The translations under genes were made by a program, and so were the position numbers. A stretch of DNA of 64,000 nucleotides from Rallus limicola (Eukaryota > Chordata > Aves > Gruiformes > Rallidae), in contig JAKCOZ010000012.1 of assembly GCA_022605955.1 (NCBI GenBank), positions 25,976,015 to 26,040,014 on the forward strand. Direction: 5' to 3'. A model generated the notes under the pieces. It ran no database searches, was not told where the DNA came from, and saw only the letters and a program-made list of their open reading frames with translations. Positions 12,543 to 28,825 of this stretch are shown one piece after another; position 1 is the first letter of the stretch, and every line of letters begins with the position of its first letter.

Positions 12543-15500
12543 TAGGCAAAACAAATGCACTGGGACTGAGGTCCCTCATGTAATTAGGTCCTCCCAAGTA
12601 ACTGCAACAAACTACAGAGGAGTTCACAAGAAGTTTTCATCTCTGGCACCCCTTCTTTCTGGTCCAGCCCTGACTTGCCTCTCTCAGAGAGGTGTTTCTC
12701 CTCTCCTCACAGCAGGGGGAGAGGCAGAGCTGAAGTGATCCCTGTGCTGCCATCCTGCTCCTCAGCTTTCAAAAGCAGAGCAGCTATCCAGTTTCAGAAG
12801 GGTGAGCTTTCATCACATACAGCCAGAGCCCTTCAGTCCACGGCTCGTGGCAGAGGAGAGAGGCTGAAGATGACATTTGTACGTGTGAAATAGGTAGGAA
12901 AAATGAGCTGTGGAACAGAGGGTGTTGCCTAATTTAAAGATAATGCTTCAGCAGAAGGAAAGAGAGTTGAAGGAGAGTTGGGGTTTTGTCCTCTCTTCCA
13001 TGTGCTTGGCCCTACCAGAGCTCACCAGCTAATCTGGCCCTGCAGACACCTTCCAAAGCTTTAGGAACAAGATGCTCAGTGCATATTCTGGTGTCTCACC
13101 ATTAGTCAGGGTACCTCTGGAATGAGGCAGCAACTGGGACATGACCTTTCTCTGCAGTTTCCTTACACTACCCCAGGTCAGCCAGGGTCCCTGTTGATGC
13201 CAGCAGTCACCCTGGACAGCCACATACTCTAAAGCCTGACCAAATGTTGCACTGGAAGCAGATGAATCCCCAGTTATTTTATTTCATTTGGGGGATCTTG
13301 AGTGTGGAAAGTGAGACTTTGTAAGACACCCTAAGGGAAACACTTGGAGCAAGCACTGCTAAGTTTAATAATGATGAATTCCATGATCCATGATCAACAT
13401 ACCAGAGATGCCAAAAGATTTAAGGTGACTTGTCATGGCTTAAAAAGAGGTTTTTTAGTTTTGTTTTGATACCAAAAGCTTACTGAGGACTTGTAAATGT
13501 GTGAAGTTCATTTCTTTGTTCCTCCCTCTTCCCAAGATCCCTGCAATCCCAGCTGCACTTCCCATGGCTCCAAGCTGCTCCACTCACTAAAACACTCCCA
13601 ACAGGCTGACAGCAGCTTATCCAGCAAGAGATGTTCTTTGGGGTCATAACTGCTTTGAATCTGAATTATTACAGATTGTGTTTATAAAGCCATCCTCCAC
13701 GACCCCAATCTCACACCTCTAGAGCCAATTTACTGGCCTGTGCTATGCAGCTGAATGCCAAAACAAAAGGGGGCAAGAGTTAAAGTGAAAAAAAAAAAAT
13801 AACCATTTAGCTCACAAAGTGATTGCATTATCCTGGCATTTTATCAACTCTTTAAAATGAAAGAAGCACCAAGACAGATATCTTTATTGACTAGGTTGGT
13901 GCCCTTACAATACCAAACTGATGAACAATCTTATTAAGCCAGCTGTGTATTTATGAATACCCCACAGCTTAATAAATTGTTATGGAGCCATGAAAGTTTA
14001 CGTAGATAACAAGAAATGTCAGAATAATATTAGACAGGCACCATAAAAGTGGAGTATTACTCACAACCCAACTAAAATAAACCCCAGCCCTTGTTTTATG
14101 ACTTTGCCCTCGCAGCAAACTTGGGTTTTCCAGCTCTTTCTCACGACTCGGTGACTCAGCACCACAAGATGCTCCACAGATGTAATTTTTACTCACTGAT
14201 AATTGATTTTTCATTAGAGAACAATAGGCTCAAGCTTAAGGTATAGAAAGAAGCGGGCAGGAGGCAGCTGTAGAGACAGTTTAACAATAAAGCAAGAATA
14301 GATGTTTCCTCTGCCAGGGAGGAACAGCACGCCAGCTCCTCGTGGCTCCTTCTAAGGGAGAAGTAATTAAGTGCTACACTGTCCAGAAGAGACACATTTA
14401 CATTGATCTCCTACCAGAAGAGCATAAGGGAAAGAAAAAGCAGCTGTCTCTGGTTATCTCCTCTCCCAGGCATCTACCTGGCTCCCCTAAGAGGGGCAAA
14501 GCTAAAACAGACCACACGCAGCAGCCCCTTCGCAAGCAGAATGCCCACAAACCAACCCCAGACTCATTTCACATGATCCCTCTCCCATCAAACACTTAAA
14601 CTGAAAGCTCCTTGGAGCAGGAAAGGGAGTCTTAAATGTTTATATTAACTTGGAAGGGCTGCCAAAAGAATTCATCATCCATTTCATGCAGCATCCTCCA
14701 GAAACACAATAAAGGAAACTGAAAATAAGGGGGTTTTGAGCTACACCCTCCCCATCCCCTGTCCAGCTGCTCCACTGCCATCTCAAATAGGGAGCACTTC
14801 AGGGAAAAGGCCTCCCATTTCCACCCAAAGCAACTCAGGCTTTCCAGCAGCACTGGTAAAGGAGGGAAAAGTTGGGTTCCCCCTCCAGGCAGCAGCAGGA
14901 CAGCAGGGCTTGCTGTGAAGAAGCAGGCAGAGCAAGAATTGGAGCTGTTCTCTGAAATGGTGTCCTGACATGGGATAGATCAGTGTAAGAAACGCATCTC
15001 TGGAAGCTGGTCTGTTACCAGAGCGTGGCACTTTGGGAACAAAGCTTTCTCCAACAAAAAACCTACCTGGAAACAGAGACAGAAAGGGTTTGGAAACAGA
15101 ATTACAGCAGATAGCAGTCATTGCATTAGATGTACAACTGTTGTTAGGATTCCAGCTGGAGATGACATGGAGATGGAATGTCAGAGGATCACCAAGGACC
15201 CCAGAGTAATCCCATATTGTACTCACTGCTATGTGTGTACACCACAGCTCTCCAAAACCTGACCCGTAGCATCATCAGACAAGGTTTCCCTCTTCCCAGT
15301 AAGTACTCCAAAACCAACTTTGTTCCTACAGATCCCAAGGACAATAAAACACAATTCCCCAGAGGCACAACAGGGATTTGGTGCTCAGCTCTGAGCCTCT
15401 ACCCACAGAGCAGAGCTCTCCTTATTGCTGTTCACCCCCCAACCTGCTCTTCCCAGCAAACTTCCCTGCATCACAACTGCAGACACAACTGCAGTCTGAA

Positions 15501-16118
15501 GGTGTTTAGAACAAACAGCTCTGCTAACCATGCTCCCTTAAACACAACACACCATCAGAACACAGTCTCCACTCCTAGATGCACAGCAGCTGGTGGGCTG
15601 TTACTCCCTTTAATAACCACGGCAGCAACCCTCAGGTTTTGCAGGTGACCTTCATTCTGGGGCAAACTCAGCTCAGGTGGTGAGGAAGAGGAGGTGTTTG
15701 CAAGCACATGGTGACTCTCAGGAGCCCCAAAAAAAGGAGAAAAGGAAAGCCACAAAGTAAGAACAAGAAGAGTGGGGAGAATCAAGCTGCTTGGATATGC
15801 CTGAGGTTCTCCTAGGCAAAACCAACCATCCCACAACAAGGTCCTGGTACTGTGGTGTCTGTGATACCTGAGGCAGGGAGGAAGAGGCATGAAATACACC
15901 AAGAGAGCAGTGGTTTGCTCAGAGCAGCTTTGTGATCTCATCAGAGCTGATCTCAGTACGATTTGTGGTGGGCAAGAGTGAGCTCAGCGCTGCCCTGACA
16001 CTGCTCCAGGTACTTTACTCACTTTGAGAGGAAAGCAACAGCATAAAGCAAAGCTCTATCAGGCAGGGGCTTCATCAAAGCACCAACAGCTATTTCCCTT
16101 CCCACCAGCACACTGTTT

Positions 16119-16335
16119 TCATAGAATCACAGATCAGTCTGGGTTGGAAGGGACCCCAAGGGTCACAGAGCTCCAACCCCCTGCCACAGGCAGGGACATC
16201 AACCTCCAGGCCTGGAGCTACACAAGGTTGCCCAGGGCCCCAGCCAACCTGGCCTTGAACACCCCCAGGGATGGGGCACCCACCCCCTCTCTGGGCAGTC
16301 TGGGCAGCCCCTTCCAGCCCCTCACCCCTCACACT
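16119..16335 (-). mobile_element. CR1 LINE, short 3' fragment
   Basis: Reverse-complement CR1 beginning TCATAGAATCACAGATCAG and containing the GCCACAGGCAGGGACATC and GGGATGGGGCACCCACC blocks. Truncated at about 200 bases. Confidence 0.9.
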
Positions 16336-16917
16336 ATTTTTAGGAACAGCCCTTGCAGCAGGTAGCTGTGACTGCCCAGGATTCACCCTCCTGACATCCC
16401 TCCCTCTCTCCTGGTTTGATGCAGACAACTTAGTTCCCTAACTGAGGTCTCCAGGATGGTTTTGTTAGCAAGACACCCAAATCCTTCTGCAGATTTAGCT
16501 CTCAACATCCTAATTTTAAAAAGCAGCTGCTTTTTAGGGCCTTATTTCAGCTCAGAATAATTTTCCCAGTTACTGGAAACAGCTGCTCTTACTGAGGTGC
16601 ACCCCACACGTTTATTTTCTCCCACACCAGTGTCAGACTGATTCTCTGCCACACAGACAGGAGATGCTTTATTTGTACAAATTAAATCTGTGCTAAGGAG
16701 AAACAGGAGCAAAATGGAACAAATATTTTGGCATTTTTTCACTAGTGGTACACACCAAGGCTATGTACATCCTCAATCAATTGTTCACTGGTGTTTATAT
16801 ACTCACTGTTGTTATGACACAGTGTGAAAAATGAGGAAAGTCAGATAAAAATGAGGCCTTTTGTTAATACTTCAAAGCATCCTGAAGAACAGGTTCCTTA
16901 GATGCTGCTACAAAAAG

Positions 16918-16982
16918 TTTAAAATAAAATAAAACAAAATAAAATACAATAAAACAAAATAAACCAAAACAAAACAAAATAA
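16918..16982. repeat. A-rich AAAAT/AAAAC microsatellite
   Basis: About 65 bases of interleaved AAAAT and AAAAC pentamers (AAAATAAAATAAAACAAAAT and on), with a few substitutions. Confidence 0.9.
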
Positions 16983-18750
16983 GGAACTTTTACAATGGAA
17001 AAGAGCTCAGATTAAAGTTTTCCAGCCAAATGATCCTGGGGATGCTACCTGGGAGCAGGCAGGGAAGGGTCAAGCCCAGCACTGCTGCAGGTGGAGGCAG
17101 AGCTGCCTGTCTCCCTCCTTTCTGCTGCATTTAAAGCTTGGAAACCCTTTGGGCAGGAAGAAAAAAGCCTCCTGAGGCAGCAGGCTGTCAAAGGAGGAGG
17201 CATGTGTGTTTGTTTCATCGAAAATTGTAACTATTTTGGGGTAATTTTTGAGCCCAGCTGAGGTCTGGTTTGCTTACAGGTACCTGGTTAAGAAATGACA
17301 CATGGTTTGGCCAAGGTACCAAAGTAGGAAAAATAATAGCATAGAAAAACAATATTTTCCAGGCCTTATTGTTAATCCAGTTTGATATTAGATGAAGGTA
17401 ACCCCCTCTCTGCAAAGATCTGGATTTATCCAAACCACTCCTTGCTGTGCTCAATGCACTTGGCTTGGCAAGATACTTGCTTAATGTATTTTAATTAAAT
17501 TCAGAGAAAACAGCACAAAAACCTGCTTTCAAAATAAGCATCCCCACTTTAAACTAAACTAGAAGTACCACTGGCACAGCTGCAGACCCTCAGCACCTGA
17601 GGAATATGAGGGAGCTGTGTGTAATTTCAGTAAATGTAGGGATGCTTCTCACCTCCCCAGTCAGGGTTGTGGGCAGAAATCCCTTCCACTGGTACCTGGT
17701 GAACAATTAAATATGCCCTTAGCACAGGCCCCAGCCCTCCCATAGCCACTGGAAGTCAGTGTGCTTGTGCCAGGACACGTGCCAGGCCTTTCCTCAGGAT
17801 CACTGAGTCTGGAACTTTGCACAGGCCTTGGATTGTCCCTGGCTGCTCTTACAAACCTGCTCTTGGAGCACCCTGGCAGGATTCAAGCAGCCCCAAGTCT
17901 GGGTGCCCCCTCCATGAGTTAATTTTAAGGGGGGACATCGGGGAGGAACCAGATGCTCTTCCAGTTTGTACGGCGCTGCTGCCTGTAGGTAGACCAGGCC
18001 ATGAATTTATGGAGGGGATTAGATCTGAGTAGATACTTGAGAGGCCCTGAATTTCTGCACTGCTTCCTCAAGAGCATTTGTAGAGGTTATTTAGGTTATT
18101 TATACAAAAAGTATAAGGAACTTCAGCAGGAGAAGAGAAAATTGCTCATCAGATGTCCCTATACCACAACCAGGGCTGTATGGGAAGCAGCATGAAGGCA
18201 CAACAAAAGAACTGAGGGTGTTGTGACAGCAGGAATCCAAAATTATTACTATGACTTCTTGCTTTTCCTCAATATTCACCAGCTGCCAGAGAATTCATGA
18301 ACCCAAATATGCATCTTTTATATAGTCAGTGCTCTGGATTTGAACCATGTAGGAACCAACTCAGATTAAGCACCAAATTAAGTGCCAACTTTTTGACAGA
18401 GCCCCACATTTGAATTGCTGATACCCAAAAAAAGGGGCTGATGAGCTGAAGGACCCTCTGCATTCACCAGGTTGATAGGATCAGCCTTGTAAAACTGACT
18501 CTTTTTATCTTAAAATTTAACAGCAGTTCTCTGGTGTTCATTTTCTCACTGTATTAAAAAATTGTCTGAGGAACTCTTCATCTTGGTGCCACGTAAAAAG
18601 AAGGAATTAGGGACAGGGACATGATTTATGATGGTATTTAAATACTGCATGGAGAGTAGGGTAGCAATTTAAGCAAGGAAACAGAGCACAGGGAGAATAA
18701 GAGGTTCCTTTGGCCTGGCTGCATTGAGGTCAGACCCAGCATTCACTAAT

Positions 18751-18832
18751 TCACAGAATCCCAGCCTGGTCTGGGTTGGAAGGGACCCCAAGGATCACAG
18801 AGCTCCAACCCCCTGCCACAGGCAGGGACACA
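18751..18832 (-). mobile_element. CR1 LINE, very short 3' end
   Basis: About 80 bases of reverse-complement CR1: TCACAGAATCCCAGCCTGG followed by GGAAGGGACCCC and GCCACAGGCAGGGACAC. Either a heavily 5'-truncated insertion or a remnant. Confidence 0.85.
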
Positions 18833-19027
18833 TGTCCCAGGCATGTGACTGCCCAAGAAGACAAGTAAATCCCAGGTTAATTATGGGACTTGAGTATTAT
18901 TTGTAAACAAAAAAAGTGTGTTTGGAACAAGTTTGCCATAGTTAACATGCCAAAGTTACTATGATGAGAGAAGGTGCTTTAATAAATACATCCAGCCTGA
19001 CACCCAGGTATTATTTCATGTCACACT

Positions 19028-19033
19028 TTTATT
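19028..19033 (-). terminator. Candidate OTOL1 polyadenylation signal
   Basis: AATAAA on the minus strand, about 720 bases past the OTOL1 stop, is the first canonical hexamer I see downstream. An ATTAAA follows at 18983-18978. The sequence between, including a TCC-type microsatellite, would be 3' UTR. No transcript supports this; it is position and motif only. Confidence 0.35.
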
Positions 19034-19144
19034 TCACAAGATTTAGTGCCATTTTGATAAAGCAGCATTTTAAAAACATGTCCACAGGGCCATCACACCA
19101 CCTTAGGACCTGTGGGAGTGCTAAAGCCAGCTCCTGGCTGCTGC

Positions 19145-19195
19145 CTCATCCTCCATCTCCTCCTCCTCCTTCTCCTCCTCTTCCTCCTCCTCTAT
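19145..19195. repeat. TCC/TCT pyrimidine microsatellite in presumed OTOL1 3' UTR
   Basis: Repeated TCCTCC and TTCTCC units, about 50 bases of pyrimidine on the plus strand. It would be a GGA-rich purine tract in the OTOL1 transcript. Confidence 0.85.
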
Positions 19196-19754
19196 TTCTG
19201 CCTAAGGACAATAGTTGGAGGGTTTTTTTACGATGATCAAAGAGCTCTAATACCCTTAAACAAACCCTTCCCTAATTCATGACCACATCTAGTGCTAGAT
19301 AACACTGATTCAATGCTAGAATAGCTTTAAATCTTTTCATGTGATTTCAAAAAGCCTACTGCTCATGCTCACCTCTGCTTAAGCTCTACAAATCAAACTC
19401 TGAAATCTCTTCCAAAAAGCGATTACCAGTTCTGGTTTCCAGAGGAGCTCTGACCATGCAAGGATTGCAGGAGCTGGCCTGATTAAAACTGCAGTTGGAC
19501 AAGGAGCCTCATTACATGATTTGAATAGGCTAATTACAAACCTGTGATGTGAAATCCCCTCCCTGCTGGCGTTCAGAGGGGGGTTTCTTTTAGCCATCAC
19601 CCACCTGCATGAAGGAAGGGCCATTTCGTGGGGCTGCTAGTTAAGACTAATCTGTGTTTTCATTAAAAGATCAGAAAACCTAGTAAATAATGTGTAATTC
19701 CCTCCCAGGCAGAGGGAAAGGCACGTTTCTTAGTAACACCTTGGCCCTCTAAAC

Positions 19755-24754
<5,000 letters not shown>

Positions 24755-24762
24755 GTTGGCAG

Positions 24763-27700
24763 CTGTGGGAGAAGGTGAACGCAAGAATGAAGTGCCACCC
24801 AACACCCTTTGCATTTGCATGTCCCCCACAAAAAAGCAGAAGACCTGCAGGACCAGCGCCAGGCACACCTGGGCAGCTGTCTGGAGGATTACCTTACCAG
24901 GACTTGCTTTTTGGGGGAAATTAAAGCAAAAATTAGCAACACCTCCTGCCTGCTCACCCCTGCTGACCATCACCCCACACAGCACTTGCCATCCAGTGGC
25001 TGCTGGCAGCTGTGGATGGAGGAGCTCCCACGGGTATCACCAGAAGCTCAAGGGACAGGCTGAGTTATATCACTGGGACACCTGATGTCTCTCTTCCAAG
25101 GGGACAATTAGGAAGAATTCAGTAATGATTCCCCAGTTCTACACAACAGATGATTATTAAAAGCTTGGCTCTGGAAGAACAAATGGAAGCAAAACGAAAC
25201 ATCAAGTATTCCAAAATTTCTCTGTCAGTTTTGACTTTGGTACTGAGTGATTTTCCCAGCCTGGATGTCCTTTTACTGTAAACTTCAAGGTCCATTATTT
25301 TTACTTTCCAAAGTGTTTCTTTAGCTGAGCCAGGAGGAAAGAACAAAGCCAGCAGCACACATTTTTTCCTATAGGACAGATGACGCCTCTCAGATGACTT
25401 GTCATATAAAGCATCTTTGTTTCTTGTTTAAACCAGTACTGACCTGCAAATACAAACAGAACAGGCTCCCTTTCTTGCAGAACCTGCAATCTAACCTTCC
25501 TTAGCAGTTAGGGCACTTCATTGCATGAAAATGTCACTGGGAGAAGCATCCAGAGGGCAAACAGAGGGCCAAGCCAAAATTTCTTTAAGAATTCAGTTTG
25601 AGAGGGAAAAGTCATGGTTTTTTTTTTTTTCCATTTTCACACAAAACCAAATCATCATACACATGAAATCACCAGCAATCACCCATCACTGCTCTTTTCA
25701 ATCTGTTCTTTACCCATCAGCTCCAGCAAGGGACAAATTAACCCTTCTCCAGGCATTAGGATGGGATAGCAGGCACTGATTTTTGTCACAGGCTGATATT
25801 TGGCCCCTGCCAACCTTACCATGAAGAGCTGAACCCCGAGGTGGATGGCAGGGGAGGGCAGCACGCAGCAAGGGCAGGCAGAGAGGAACCAGACCGGACA
25901 GCCTGCAGCAGGGAAGCAGCCGTGGCCACAGACAACAAGGCTCATCCACTGCCTAGGAAGAGGAAAAGAAACAGCACCAAATTCCCCTTTCAATGGATAT
26001 AGTCATGCAGGAGCATTTTGCTGAACGAACCCAGAACTGCCCCAGGCTGCAAGACAGCAGCAGAACTCAAGTGCAGCTTTAGAGACCTGGGGACTTATGG
26101 GGAAATGGGCAATCTGTTCCCAAATCAAAACCATTTCTATGTTTTACTGCCACAAACCGCTTCTGCAAAGAGACACTCTCTGGTTCTAGAGGCAGGTTGA
26201 TGGATTGCCATCAAGTACTGGGAAAACATTCTTAGTAAAACAAATTATTCCTTACCAGTCTGCTTAGAAAATAAGTTGCTCAGAGCAAGGAACAGCCAGA
26301 CAGATTCTCACTGTAATGGGCATGACTGTTCCTAAAATAATTATTCTTATATATATATTGTAATTAAAATATTATTATAATTAAGAACATATAATTGCTC
26401 ATAAATATTCCATACTCTTAATAATATATACCAATTCTTAATTATTATATATAACTATTATATATCATAATTATTCTTAAATATATAAATTACTTTAATA
26501 AACACAAAATTTTGGACTGTTTTATTTCATTAGCTCTCCACCACTGATTCTGAAATCTCACATTTGAATGCCACCCCCAGAAAAGATTACAATTCACACC
26601 AGACACAAAATACAAAGACTTAAACCTTCCCCACATCTCACTGAGTACATCTATATTTAATTGGATCCAAATATCGACTAATTGTTTGCATGTGTCCCAT
26701 AATAACATTGCACTGATATGGTTCTTCTTTGGTTTGGTCCCTAAAATTAGAGTATTTAAATATTCCAGTTCAGAACAGGTATTTAGCCCCAGTCTCCCAG
26801 CTTTAAATATCAGGGAGATGATTGCACTTTCTGTTACTTAATTATCCCAAGTTCTTATTCAAGGGAGATAAACCACTAGTCCTCATGCAGTTAGACATCC
26901 ATTACAAACAATAACATGTCTTGAGACAAATTAAATTGCCCCTACATCTTAAATTCTACAGCTTCATTGCAAACATCCCATCCAAAGACTAACAGACCAG
27001 TGCGTTCCATCTCCTACCTTATAACCGGGTCCTGCTCCCAGGGTGACCCCCTCCCAGTGGCACTTTGGGAAAAGACAATCTTCTTTTCAGAGAGAATCAG
27101 TTTTATTTGTATAAAGGGCTGCTCCTGTGGCCAATGGGAGGCTGCATGGTGTGGGGAGAAGGAGGGGGATTGGCAAAGTCCCCTGGAAGGAGCAAGGTGA
27201 CACTGAAATTCAAGGAAATTCAAACGCTTTCCCTGGGGCTGGGGATATGGGATTTTTTTTTGGCTCTTCCCCCCCCAGCACCAGTTTTCAGGGCTTTGGG
27301 GATGCTCCTCTTTCAAATCACAGCATCATGTTTTGGTACCAGCAGCCTCAGTGGGATTTTGTCCATCTGCTACAGCAGGGTCCAGGTTTCTGTGCTGGCA
27401 TTTAACGCTCAGAGTTCGGCATCGCCCCCCCCTCCTTGGAGTGGGAGTTTAGAAAGGGCAAGAGAGGAATTACAGAAATAGCTGTATGGGACCATGAATG
27501 CACATGTCTGCATGGAAACACCCTGAAAGAGGGATTCAGCCTCAAATCTGGGTTATCCCAGGGTAATGTGGAGATGGAGCAAATGCATCCTTCTCCCTCC
27601 ACCTCCGGCGCAGAGCAAGGTACCCACGGGTGGCCATGCAGCATGATGGGGAGGCAAACAAAGCCCCAGTGGGGACCAGGACAAACCCATCCAAGGAGGG

Positions 27701-28424
27701 CTCCCACAAGGCTGTTTTCATCAGAACCAAGAACCCCTCTGGATTTCACAGGCAGACTGGTTCTCCTCACTCTTTCCCAGCAATCACAGCACTCCTTTCC
27801 TTCCCCAGTGACCTTAAAACGGGCCAGCATTTATTCTTAGATTTCCCAAGCCGGGTCAGAGCGCAGTAGGGGAATGTGAGGCTGCCTTTCATTGCCTTGT
27901 CTGGGTGAAACACGAGCAAGGAAACCATCCCATTCAATCAGTCTGAATTTACTACCTACCAGTTCACTCAAAGCTCAGCTGCTGGACAAGAAAGGTGGCT
28001 TGTTTCGGGCAGGCTAGAGAAAACAATCAATTCTCCTTTAATGTAAGCAGAGGGAATTGTAATCCTCTGTGATTTATTTGCAACCACATTGTCCCATACA
28101 ATAGTCTACAGCTTTCAGCAATAAGGAGTAGATTAAGGGAAGTCCATTAAAAGCATATCTGGTGAGATTGATTCACCAGCTTTTCGTGCTGTTCATAAAA
28201 AAAAAAAAGAAAGAAATCAATGAGGAGTTTTGCAGTGAGATGCTCCAGCCCTGTGTAGGACATGGGCTTGTCACAGCTCCCACAATGTAACTGCCACCAG
28301 TGCTTGCTGATGCTCCTTCCTACTACTGAAACCCCAGCTGGATCTCGAATCCAAACAGTTCTGGTTTAAAAATTAATCATTCTTTTCAGTACTGTAATTG
28401 GACTCAATGTTTTAAATGGAAGTT
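24763..28424. other. OTOL1 upstream region
   Basis: Contains the AT-rich tract at 26.3 kb and a block at 28.0-28.2 kb with several ATTGT/ACAAT motifs. No CpG island or clear TATA box at a defined OTOL1 start could be identified. No other gene is seen. Confidence 0.45.
26337..26510. repeat. AT-rich low-complexity tract
   Basis: About 170 bases almost wholly A and T with repeated ATAATTATT and TATATAT motifs, some 1.6 kb upstream of the OTOL1 start. Could be easily melted DNA; no function is assigned. Confidence 0.85.
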
Positions 28425-28825
28425 ACAGAGTCACAGAGCTGTAGGGGTTGGCAGGGCCCTCCAGAGCCCATGGGGTCCAACCCCCTGCCAAAGCAGGGTC
28501 CCTAGGACAGGGCACACAGGGCGGTGTCCAGACAGGGCTGGAATCTCTCCAGAGAAGGAGACTCCACACCCCCTGGGCAGCCTGGCCCAGGGCTCCCTCA
28601 CCCTCACTGGGAAGAATTTCTTCCCCACATTGGAGTGGAACTCCCTGTGCTCCAACTTGAGCCCATCACCCCTTGTCCTGTCCCCACAGACACTGATCAG
28701 AGGCTGCCCATGTCCCCCTGTGTCCCACCCTTCAGCTATTGATCCCCAGTGATCAGATCCCCTCTCAGTCTCTTTTTCTCCAGGCTGAACAGCCCCAGCT
28801 CCCTCAGCCTTTCCTCACAGGGGAG
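28425..28825 (-). mobile_element. CR1 LINE, 3' fragment
   Basis: Starts ACAGAGTCACAGAGCTGTAG and GGGGTTGGCAGGGCCCTCC, then GCCAAAGCAGGGTCCCTAGG, and stops at CAGCCTTTCCTCACAGGGGAG. The first ~90 bases match the copies at 37.6 kb and (inverted) 41.9 kb almost exactly. Confidence 0.92.

Larger units (their letters stand above)
11066..18750. other. Intergenic with scattered CR1, no gene seen
   Basis: Apart from the CR1s at 12.2 and 16.1 kb, the A-rich microsatellite at 16.9 kb and the thrice-repeated motif near 11.8 kb, I see nothing identifiable. Confidence 0.5.

Noticed and set aside
24755..24985. An earlier in-frame start for OTOL1 at 24985
   Set aside because: The extension would put about 77 residues before the signal peptide and crosses a strong splice acceptor. 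The ATG at 24754 gives a proper leader.
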